NCBI GenBank assembly: GCA_963780895.1
Contig: CAWAEG010000001.1
Location: forward strand, 186,001 to 250,000
Source of the DNA: DASQFI01 sp963780895
GTDB lineage: Bacteria; Acidobacteriota; Vicinamibacteria; Vicinamibacterales; SCN-69-37
Length of the DNA stretch: 64,000 nucleotides
Direction: 5' to 3'
Below are positions 42,753-50,533 of the stretch, piece after piece (the first letter of the stretch is position 1; every line of letters begins with the position of its first letter). The notes below the pieces were generated by a model. That model was not told the DNA's origin and ran no database searches. It saw only the letters and a list, made by a program, of their open reading frames with translations. The position numbers and the translations under genes are program-made.

Positions 42753-44155
42753 ATGTCGAACCGCGTTCCAGTAGCGCTCGCCCTCGCACTGATCATGGCC
42801 TTGCCAGCTCTTGCCGACAGCACCAGGTTCTCAGACTTCGAACCGCTGACAAGCTCGGCGGGGCCTTTGCCTCTCGATGGCCCGGGCGAAGCAACTCCCG
42901 CCACCTTGGCCAATCCAAAGTGGAGCCAAGAGACGATCGCCGATCGGAGGACCCAGAACAACCTGGTGCCGAATTCCAACTCGGGCGATTGGGACATGAT
43001 CACGTCGAACGAGACCGGTCCCAATGCTGGCCGTTACCTGTTCATGCCCTTCGAAACGGACACAGCTGGGGTGCAGCGAGTGGACACGCAGAATCCGCAC
43101 TACGACCAGCGCACCGTGACGATCGTCGCACCGGGCACGGCCGCGTTTTGTCGCGGGTGACGCATCGCGTTGGACGCCGTGGGGCGGCTACCTGACTGCC
43201 GAAGAGTCGTGGGGGCCCGGCAGCACCAAGGGGCGTCTGTTCGAAGTGACGAACCCGATCACGGCCGGACCTAACGGTGGCAACTTCGTCACGCGGCACA
43301 TCGTGCCGCGCGTCTCCCATGAAGGGCTGGCCTTCGACAGGAACAACACCCTGTATTTCATCGACGAACTGAACGGCGGTTCGATTTACAAGATACGTTT
43401 CGAGGGATCCGAACGCGGAGAGCGGCAACGACTTTTTCGCGGCCGGCCAGACGTTTGCCCTCAGGGTTGGCGCGGGTGGGCAGTTCGAGGGAAACAACGG
43501 CCCGGCAATCACTGGCGCGGCGACCTGGGTGGCCATCACCAACGCAACTGGCGGGCCCATCGCGGGAGTCTCGACCGTGCTGCCGGACGGCACCATCGAC
43601 GGTCGCGTCTCTGCAGACGACAACGACGTCCGGGCGACCGGCTACAACCGCCCCGAGGACTTGGAGCTGCAGACGCTGGCTGACGGCACCCAGTTGCTGT
43701 ACTTCACAACGACCGATTCGGACGTCAACGCCAGCGGCACGGATGGCACCAGCCGCGTCTACACCCTCAACCTTTCTACGAATGAGGTCAAACTCTTCGC
43801 GGCTCCGCAATCCACGAACCTCGCGACCGGCCTGCCGGTCGGTGGCGGCTTGAGGAACGCCGACAATCTCGCCATCGACGCGGAAGGCAACATCTACATC
43901 ATCGAAGACCGCGGTGGCGGTGTGGACAACGACATCTGGTTCGCCGTCGACATGAACAAGGACGGCGACCTTCTGGATGCCGGAGAAGGACTGGCGCGGT
44001 GGGCTTCCAACGGAACGCAGGGTTCGGAGTTTACGGGCCTGTACTTTGACTTTCGGAACCCGACCAAAGCCTACGTCAATATCCAACATCCTTCGAGCGG
44101 GGTCGATCGTCTGATTGAGATCTCGGCCACACCACACTTTCAGAAGGGGAAGTAA
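42753..44155 (+). CDS. Secreted PhoX/DUF839-like protein; two frameshifts in the sequence
   Basis: A GGGGGAG site precedes ATG 42753 and a signal peptide (SNRVPVALALALIMALPALA). Three frame segments join into one protein of about 466 residues. Removing one T from TTTT at 43146-43149 continues VAPGTAAF into VAGDASRWTPWGGYLTAEES. Removing one G from GGG at 43404-43406 continues GGSIYKIRFE into DPNAESGNDFFAAGQ. Motifs VSHEGLAFDRNNTLYFIDE, YNRPEDLELQTL and NADNLAIDAEGNIYIIED follow the PhoX-type beta-propeller (DUF839), which in known PhoX is a calcium/iron alkaline phosphatase. Phosphatase activity is inferred from family only. Confidence 0.75.
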
Positions 44156-44182
44156 GCCTTACCCGTTCGCCATCTGCACGCA

Positions 44183-44213
44183 GCCACCCGGCCGAGATTG
44201 CGGGCCGGGTGGC
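44183..44213 (+). terminator. Strong stem-loop after the PhoX-like gene
   Basis: An 11-bp perfect stem (GCCACCCGGCC at 44183-44193, complement at 44203-44213) with a 9-nt loop lies 27 bp past the stop. It is very GC-rich and lacks a U tract, as is common in high-GC bacteria. Confidence 0.6.
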
Positions 44214-44397
44214 GCGGTCTCGCCAAGGTCCCAGACGCACATTTCCTAGGAGACGATCTTTGGCTCGTCTGTCGCCTTCGACGAGCCACTCTCGGGGCGC
44301 AAACGCGCAAACCCTGGGTGCACACCAGGCCGCAATCCCTGTTGATCGGCAACACGCGACAGGAGCGACGCAAGCACGCCCTGCTCATCGGCGGTCA

Positions 44398-45024
44398 ATG
44401 CAACCAGAAGCGCGGCCTCTGTCGTTCGGCATGACGCTGATCAACGTCACGCTGATTGTGTCGTTTTTGTCCATCAAAGACCGCACGCGCGCGCTGCTCC
44501 TCGGCATCTTTGCCGTCGCGTGCGTCCTTGAGAGCTTTCTCGTTTCGATGCAAGCGTGGCGCGGCGTTCCGTCGCACTTCAACGTGGAGTCACCGTTCGA
44601 CGCCGTCGTCGCGCAGACGCTCGCTCTTGGCGGATTCGCGCTTGTCGTGGTCATCGTGGCGCTGACCGTCGTGGCGTTCCGAGACCGGGCGCTCCTGCCA
44701 CGGGGCCTTCGCGCGGCGATTCGAGCCGGATTCGTCACGCTCGTCGCCGCCCAGATCGTCGGCGGCGTGATGATTGCTACCGGCATGCGCCTCGTATTCA
44801 GGGGTGATCCCCAAGGCGCGTACGCCACGGGCGGTTGGCTGAAGCCAGTCCACGCTGTGTTGTTGCACGGCATCCTCGTGTTGCCATCGCTGGCCTGGCT
44901 GATCTCGAGGACGAATTGGAATGAACGTACCCAGGCCCGCGCGGTGCGGGCGGGCATCGTCTGTTATGTGTTCGTCGTTGTCGGCGCGGTGATCGCAAGC
45001 GCTCTCGCAGACCTCAGAACATGA
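44398..45024 (+). CDS. Polytopic membrane protein of unknown function, N-terminus uncertain
   Basis: About 208 residues from ATG 44398 (MQPEARPLSFGMTLINVTLI). Five hydrophobic helices are apparent (TLINVTLIVSFLSI, ALLLGIFAVACVLESFLV, GGFALVVVIVALTVVAF, AVLLHGILVLPSLAWL, AGIVCYVFVVVGAVIA), with conserved-looking loops WRGVPSHFNVESPFDA and GDPQGAYATGGWLKPVHAV. The frame is open back to 44209, but that part is Arg/Ala-rich and not protein-like. The gene may have lost a first helix or use a different start such as ATG 44431. It overlaps the convergent lipoprotein gene by 11 bp. Confidence 0.6.
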   Translation: MQPEARPLSFGMTLINVTLIVSFLSIKDRTRALLLGIFAVACVLESFLVSMQAWRGVPSHFNVESPFDAVVAQTLALGGFALVVVIVALTVVAFRDRALLPRGLRAAIRAGFVTLVAAQIVGGVMIATGMRLVFRGDPQGAYATGGWLKPVHAVLLHGILVLPSLAWLISRTNWNERTQARAVRAGIVCYVFVVVGAVIASALADLRT

Positions 45025-45682
45025 TCACGCCGCCCGATCCGGAAAACCCGCCGCGCAGGCACGCTTTGGGTGTGACGGCGCAGGTGTTCGAGTTGATCTC
45101 CTCGCAGTCCTGCTCGCTCCCGGTCTTTTTCGCCTCGCACTTCAATCCGTACGGATACTCCTTGCGACTGACGCACGTTGAGCAGCCCGGCACCGTGATC
45201 ACACCACCCGAGCCGCCACTCATGCGAGCAATCTGATCGGTCGTCAATGGCGTCCCTTCCGGTGGCAACGGCACGGGCCAACCAAGCCGGACGATAAACT
45301 GCGAGGCTGCGGATTCCAGAGCCTCTTTGGGTTCTACCGCGAAGGAGGTCCCGCGCGCCGACTCCTCCATGCAGCGTTGAGCCGCGGCATTCTGGTCGCC
45401 GGTCAACGTCGATTTCGTGACGCGAACGGTGTCGAACGTCCAGGTGTTGGCGGCCTTGCGGTAGTTCAGGTCCATCGCGATCACGCCCTCGCCCTGCAGT
45501 TGACCCCAGCACTGCCGGAGCTTGGACGCGACGACCGAGTCCTGAAGGGAGCGGCCAATCCGGTTTGCCGCGGCGACCCCTTCGTCGTTGAAGTTTGCCC
45601 AGGCCGGCGGGGTCTCCTCGCGGCGGCAGGCCAGCATCATGACGGGAAGAGCGATAACAGCAGCGATGACGATGCGCTTCAT
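45014..45682 (-). CDS. Lipoprotein with a Cys-rich C-terminus
   Basis: 222 residues with a GGAGAA site and a lipoprotein signal (RIVIAAVIALPVMMLACRRE, lipobox MLAC). The middle part is unassigned (LRQCWGQLQGEGVIAMDLNY). After a GGSGGVITV stretch, the last ~55 residues hold seven cysteines in CSTC, KCEAKK, DCEE, NTCAV and ACLRGG, and end GFSGSGGVIMF. The GSGGVI element thus occurs on both sides of the Cys cluster. No family is recognised; a disulfide-rich or metal-binding tail on an anchored protein is inferred. Confidence 0.7.
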   Translation of the reverse strand: MKRIVIAAVIALPVMMLACRREETPPAWANFNDEGVAAANRIGRSLQDSVVASKLRQCWGQLQGEGVIAMDLNYRKAANTWTFDTVRVTKSTLTGDQNAAAQRCMEESARGTSFAVEPKEALESAASQFIVRLGWPVPLPPEGTPLTTDQIARMSGGSGGVITVPGCSTCVSRKEYPYGLKCEAKKTGSEQDCEEINSNTCAVTPKACLRGGFSGSGGVIMF

Positions 45683-45850
45683 GGCGTTCTCCGATCGCGG
45701 TCGGGAAATCGGGGTAGCGCGGGTGATGTTACACCCAGGCTCGTGGGACTGAGAAGGCTGACCTTGACCATCCGCAGACCGGCCGTGTGCTCGCCACGAT
45801 CCCGGCGCCCGGCGGCGGCGGTGACTCGGGGCTCGCGTGGGCCGTGTGTG

Positions 45851-47620
45851 TCAACGCAGCGCAAGGATCTCACGGACGCGCGCACGCAGCAGCTGCGCGG
45901 TGGCGGGATCGCGAAACGTCGCGTTCGGGCTGCCGGGGACGACCATCGCGAACAAACGCCCCTTCAAGCGCGGAAATCGCGCGACGACATCGTCTGCCCA
46001 CTTGGCTTCCTGCGACTGGAACCGCCCGCGGGAGTAGACGAGAAATCGCGTCCTTGGATTCACCCCACCGAGATAGCCGAGGAACGACGTCAATCGCTTC
46101 TCGGCAATGTCGAAGAGGTGCTGCTGGGTCTCGGCGTCTCCCTTTGCCGCCCGCACGTCGTACAGAGACGACAGGTGGCTGATGATGAGGTCCGGGTTCT
46201 GCTCGCGAACCTGTTCCTCGCGATGCCACATCGGGCTCGTGTTCTCCTTGTGGGTGACCACGTCGAGATCACGCAACGCGTCGCTGATGTCGTCTGCATT
46301 CGTGCCACCGGCCGCCAGCGTGCGCGGATCATAGACGCGGCCCGGCAGCGGGGAATCCATCAGCACAATCACGGGTTGTGGGTTGGCGGCTGACACCGCG
46401 TCGGCGGCTGGGCGAAGCGTCCACGCCGACAGGCCGACGGCGAGGGCAACGACTGCCCACATCGCGTGAAGACGCAGGCGGGCGCGGCCCACCGAGGCCG
46501 CCGCTGCGGAGCGCGGACGTGACGCCGCGTCCACACCCGCGCCGACAGCGGTGTGACCTCTCATGATGCCGTCGATCGCCAGCGCCACGTCGCGCGCATG
46601 CTGCCACCGGCTTTCGCGATCCTTCGCCAGGCACGCGGCGACAAGACGGTCCAGCGCCAGCGGCGCCAGAGGCTGCCGCGAGGTGAGCGGCGGCGGCTCG
46701 CGCTCGAGGATCGCCGCGATGACTGCAGCGTCCGAGTCGGCGGCGAATGCCCGCTGGCCCGTAATCATCTCGTGCAGCACGGCTCCGAATGCGAACAGAT
46801 CGGCGCGTGCATCGGTTTCTTCGCCCCGCACCTGTTCCGGCGACATGTACGGGACTGTGCCAAGCACCAGGCCGTCGCCGGTGAGGTAATTCTCCGTCGA
46901 CGTGCCGGCCGAGATGCGCAGACGGGCCAGGCCAAAATCGAGGAGCTTCAGGCCGGACGCCGTCAGCATGATGTTGGCGGGCTTCAAGTCGCGGTGCACG
47001 ATGCCCAGAGCATGCGCCGCGGCCAGCGCGTCGAGGATGTCGCCGGCGATCTGAAGCGCCTGGTCGATCGGGAGCGGCCCGCGAGTGAGCCGGGCGGCGA
47101 GCGTCTCCCCCTCGAGCAACTCCATCACGAGGAACTGGACTTCGAGCCCTTCCACGAGCGCCGACCCGATGTCGTAGAGCGTGCAGATATGAGGATGGTT
47201 CAGCTTCGAGACGAGGCGGGCTTCCCGCTCGAACCGCTCGCGGGTCCGAGGGTCGTTTGCGAGATCCCGCGGCAGCACTTTGATCGCCACCGTTCGATCG
47301 AGCCGAGTGTCGCGGGCGCGGTAGACCTCGCCCATCCCTCCCGCCCCGAGTTGTTCGAGGATCTCGAACGCGCCAAGCCTCTTGCCTGTGGCCAGCGCCG
47401 GCGCCGCCGAGGTCGCTGGTCCGCTCAACGCCGCCAGCGCCGAGGTGTCGAGAAAGCCTTCGGTGTGCGCCTCCTCCGCAAGCAGCGAGGCCACCTCACG
47501 ACGGATCGACTCCTCGCCGGCGGGCAACTCGCGCAGGAGGGCGGCGCGCTCTTCCGGAGACCGGTCGAGTGCCTCGTGAAACAGCCGGCGGATGCGTTCC
47601 CATTCCTCGGCGGTGGTCAT
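45851..47620 (-). CDS. Membrane Ser/Thr protein kinase with extracytoplasmic sensor-like domain
   Basis: 589 residues from the ATG at 47620. A short helical head (TTAEEWERIRRLFHEALDRS) precedes the kinase: GAGGMGEVYRARD, VAIKVL, GIVHRDLKPANIML, LLDFGLARL, GTVPYMSPEQ. One membrane helix follows (LHAMWAVVALAVGLSAWTL). The ~190-residue outer part (PQPVIVLMDSPLPGRVYDP, NPDLIISHLSSLYDV, WADDVVARFPRLKGRLFAM) is unlike the TPR or WD40 sensors of other kinases here and may be a ligand-binding or SGNH-like domain. The start overlaps the sigma-factor stop (ATGA), so the two are translated together. Confidence 0.88.
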   Translation of the reverse strand: MTTAEEWERIRRLFHEALDRSPEERAALLRELPAGEESIRREVASLLAEEAHTEGFLDTSALAALSGPATSAAPALATGKRLGAFEILEQLGAGGMGEVYRARDTRLDRTVAIKVLPRDLANDPRTRERFEREARLVSKLNHPHICTLYDIGSALVEGLEVQFLVMELLEGETLAARLTRGPLPIDQALQIAGDILDALAAAHALGIVHRDLKPANIMLTASGLKLLDFGLARLRISAGTSTENYLTGDGLVLGTVPYMSPEQVRGEETDARADLFAFGAVLHEMITGQRAFAADSDAAVIAAILEREPPPLTSRQPLAPLALDRLVAACLAKDRESRWQHARDVALAIDGIMRGHTAVGAGVDAASRPRSAAAASVGRARLRLHAMWAVVALAVGLSAWTLRPAADAVSAANPQPVIVLMDSPLPGRVYDPRTLAAGGTNADDISDALRDLDVVTHKENTSPMWHREEQVREQNPDLIISHLSSLYDVRAAKGDAETQQHLFDIAEKRLTSFLGYLGGVNPRTRFLVYSRGRFQSQEAKWADDVVARFPRLKGRLFAMVVPGSPNATFRDPATAQLLRARVREILALR

Positions 47621-48183
47621 GGGGCGAGACCTCGCAATTCCCTGGAGAGCCACGCCCGTGCGAACGCCCAGTCGCGTTTGACGGTCGCCGGCGCGATACC
47701 GAGCATCGCCGCGGTCTCCTCGATCGTCTGCCCTGCAAAGAACCGCAGCTCTACGAGGCGGGTCTGGCGCTCATCGATCTGCGCCAGCTTGTCCAGCGCT
47801 CGATCGAGGGCGACGAGGTCGACCGGCCGCGGATCGACGCCGAGCTCCAGATCCGTCAGCGGAACCAGGCCCCCAGCTCCGCGTTTGGCCGCCCCGCGAG
47901 CCCGCGCGTGATCGACCAGGATGCGTCGCATCTGCTGTGCGGCAATCGCAAAGAAGTGCCCCCGATTCTGCCAGTCCACGTGTCGCTGGTCGACGAGCCT
48001 CAGGTACGCCTCGTGGACCAGCGCGGTCGGAGGAAGCGAGTGGTCGCGCCGTTCGCGGCGGAGGTACGCACCCGCGCGGCGCCGGAGCTCCTTGTAAACG
48101 GCGTCCATCAAGGCGTTACCCGCCGCCTGGTCTCCCCGGCTCCAGGCAAGGAGCTCCGCGGTGATATCAGAGCGCTGGTCCAT
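47617..48183 (-). CDS. ECF-type sigma factor coupled to a kinase
   Basis: 188 residues: region 2 (NALMDAVYKELRRRAGAYLR, LVHEAYLRLVDQRHVDWQNR, FFAIAAQQMRRILVDHARAR) and region 4 (IDERQTRLVELRFFAGQTIE, then ETAAMLGIAPATVKRDWAFA). The PTALVHEAYLRL and ILVDHARAR wording is typical of the ECF subgroup frequent in Acidobacteria and Planctomycetes. The overlap with the downstream kinase start suggests that the kinase controls this sigma factor, as known for some ECF sigma/kinase pairs. The divergent propeller gene starts 110 bp away and is a candidate target. Confidence 0.9.
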   Translation of the reverse strand: MDQRSDITAELLAWSRGDQAAGNALMDAVYKELRRRAGAYLRRERRDHSLPPTALVHEAYLRLVDQRHVDWQNRGHFFAIAAQQMRRILVDHARARGAAKRGAGGLVPLTDLELGVDPRPVDLVALDRALDKLAQIDERQTRLVELRFFAGQTIEETAAMLGIAPATVKRDWAFARAWLSRELRGLAP

Positions 48184-48293
48184 TCGCCCGGAGCCTGCGA
48201 TGGCTGTTTATACCCCAGAGCCGCACCGGCCGTGACCGGCGCCATGAGCCAGTTGCCCGGCGATTTCCGCGTATTCCCCCAGGGGTATTGTTT

Positions 48294-49436
48294 ATGACCA
48301 GACTCCAGATCTCGACGACCGACCATTCGAGCTCCTCATCTCCTCTGACACGCCCTACGCGTATCGTTCTGATCGGCGTCGCGGCCGCTTTCGTCGCGTC
48401 GACGCTCCAGGTGTCCGGCCCGGTCGCAGCCGCTGTCACGAGCGCGACGCTCCCGCTCGTCCTGGCCGGCGGCAACACCGAAGACGGCCGCATGGGGACC
48501 GTCTGGGTGGTAAACCGCGACCGGGGCGAGCTAGCCGTCTTTGACGCTGAGACCGGAACGGTGCTCACGACCCTACTGGTGGGTGCCGGAGCGCACGACA
48601 TCTGCATCTCCGAGAAGGCACGAAAGGCCTATATCACCGCGGAAACGATCAACACCGTCACTACGGTCGATACCAGGACGTTGGCCACCGAATCGATCGC
48701 TGTGAGCCCGCTGCCGCATCACCTCGAACCGAGCCATGACGGGCGAACAATCTACGTCAGCCTGGCGTCGCACACATCTACAGTCGGAGCGCCCCAGTAC
48801 GCGGCCATCGACACCGATGACAACTCGGTCACCTTTACTGCCACCAGCACCAACCCGGCGGCGCGATCCCATGCTCCCCACCCATCGTTCGATGGCGTGA
48901 ACGTCTACGTGCCTCACGACCTGGGCGACGAAATCTCGGGCATCGACGTCGAGACGGGGAACATCGACTTCAGCATCAAGCCGATTCTGAGGGCCGAGGA
49001 AGCGGTCGCCACCCGGTTCGGTCGTCTGCTCTGGGTATCGTCCAGGGGCGACGGAACGGTGAAGCGCATCGACCTCGCCACCAACACCATCGCCTCGGTG
49101 GCGGTCGGCGTTCAACCCGAGTCGGTGATGCTCACACCCTCGGAGCGCACGCTGGCCGTCAGCCTGCGGGGCAGTCCCGCCACTCTCGCCTTCGTCGATA
49201 CCGACAATCTCGCCCCCGCCGGCACCGTCCAGATCGGTGGCGCCGGCACGTTCGGCGACCTCGCGGTGATGACGAATGACGGCCAGTACGTCTACGCCAC
49301 GTTCGATGCCGGCGCCAGCGGACAGGGCGGCGTTGCTGTGATTCGCGTGAGCACCCGCGAGGTTGTCGACGTGTGGGCGTATCCAGGCACCGGTCGCCCT
49401 CATGGAATCTGGTTCTCCCGGAAGAAGCTGCGGTGA
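48294..49436 (+). CDS. Secreted YVTN-type beta-propeller protein
   Basis: About 380 residues from ATG 48294 with a CAGGGG site. A signal or anchor helix (IVLIGVAAAFVASTLQVSG) is followed by YVTN/NHL-like repeats: VWVVNRDRGELAVFDAETG, AYITAETINTVTTVDTRTL, IYVSLASHTSTVG, VYVPHDLGDEISGIDVETG, LWVSSRGDGTVKRIDLATN and YVYATFDAGASGQGGVAVI. This gives seven or so blades. Such propellers serve as binding scaffolds or surface proteins; no catalytic residues are apparent. The gene is divergent from the sigma/kinase pair. The 277 bp after its stop contain no recognisable feature. Confidence 0.8.
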   Translation: MTRLQISTTDHSSSSSPLTRPTRIVLIGVAAAFVASTLQVSGPVAAAVTSATLPLVLAGGNTEDGRMGTVWVVNRDRGELAVFDAETGTVLTTLLVGAGAHDICISEKARKAYITAETINTVTTVDTRTLATESIAVSPLPHHLEPSHDGRTIYVSLASHTSTVGAPQYAAIDTDDNSVTFTATSTNPAARSHAPHPSFDGVNVYVPHDLGDEISGIDVETGNIDFSIKPILRAEEAVATRFGRLLWVSSRGDGTVKRIDLATNTIASVAVGVQPESVMLTPSERTLAVSLRGSPATLAFVDTDNLAPAGTVQIGGAGTFGDLAVMTNDGQYVYATFDAGASGQGGVAVIRVSTREVVDVWAYPGTGRPHGIWFSRKKLR

Positions 49437-49713
49437 GGGCTTACGCCCAGGCCTCAGAGAGCCAGGCCCGCACGGGGTTTCAAGGAATGGGAGCGACGCG
49501 TGTCGCAGCGTCCTGGGGCTTCGGCCTATGGGGTCTCATGATGGCCACGACCGACGCCGGGCCGGCGCCATTTTCTCCATCGAGTCCGTTCTGTTGGAGT
49601 TTCTTCGGCCGGGACACGTTGCCCTGGGTTTTTGCCGCGGAAGGGACGGCCGCGATCACGCGGCAATGGCTCTGTCCAGCGTGGCTCGCAGTCTCGACCG
49701 GCTGTCGGTTTTG

Positions 49714-50529
49714 TTACAGGTCGTAGAGCGACGCCGCCAGCCGCTTGAACCCGCGATCGCGGGCGATGAGATCGAGATGGATGGACGTCCAGTCGGCGAG
49801 CAGAACGCTCTCGTGTCCCTCGCCATCGTAGGTCTTGAGATAGCCGCCGCATTTTTCGCAGTAGTCGATGCGGAGGCCCGACTCTCCGCTGACGGCCACG
49901 ACGGCCAGCCGATGTTCGTCCTGCGCGTCGCAGAACGGGCACGCGGTTCGACGATACCGCCAGCGGGTGCGGCAGCGGCCGCACGAGAGCTTCCGTAAAC
50001 GCCCCGGATCCTTGCCCACGAGCTGGGCCATCGCCGGCGGTTCTCCGCATGTCGGGCAGTAGTTGCGAAGCCAGTGGTCCTCATTGCGCCACCCGTCGAA
50101 TGCGCTCACGACGGGATTCAGATACCGAACCAGCACCGTCCACACCAGATACCGGAACAGCCCGGGATTGGTCGGCGAGAACGAATCCCAGGTCTGGACG
50201 CCGCCCTCGGCGACGTCCGGCGCGTCGCGAACGGGTCGAAGTTCGGCTTCGAGGACCCGGCATTGCTCGCCGAATGTGCCGGGCAACGGAGACGAAGCGA
50301 GTGTACTGATCAGCGAGAAGACCGCGTTCTCCGGCTGGGAGAGGTCAACCGACGCCGCCGGGCTCTGCAGCAGCGGCACGCCAGCGCGAAAGTCATCGGC
50401 GTACCCTTCCCAGTCCGGCATCGGCGCCACGGGAACATCGATGCCGGCGACGGCGCCTTCGACGAGCGCGTACACGTCCGCCACCGGCTGGAGGTACGGA
50501 TGCGCCGCCACCCAGACGTCTCGAGTCAT
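49714..50529 (-). CDS. fdhE: Formate dehydrogenase accessory protein FdhE
   Basis: 271 residues matching FdhE. The C-terminal rubredoxin-like part has four CxxC pairs: YCPTCGEPP, SCGRCRTRW, ACPFCDAQD and YCEKCGGYLKTY. The N-terminal part has PDWEGYADDFRAGVPLL. FdhE is needed for assembly of the catalytic subunit of respiratory formate dehydrogenases, in or on the cytoplasmic side. It starts 4 bp after the stop of the fused electron-transfer subunit, making it the third gene of the formate dehydrogenase operon. Confidence 0.92.
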   Translation of the reverse strand: MTRDVWVAAHPYLQPVADVYALVEGAVAGIDVPVAPMPDWEGYADDFRAGVPLLQSPAASVDLSQPENAVFSLISTLASSPLPGTFGEQCRVLEAELRPVRDAPDVAEGGVQTWDSFSPTNPGLFRYLVWTVLVRYLNPVVSAFDGWRNEDHWLRNYCPTCGEPPAMAQLVGKDPGRLRKLSCGRCRTRWRYRRTACPFCDAQDEHRLAVVAVSGESGLRIDYCEKCGGYLKTYDGEGHESVLLADWTSIHLDLIARDRGFKRLAASLYDL

Positions 50530-50533
50530 GCGA

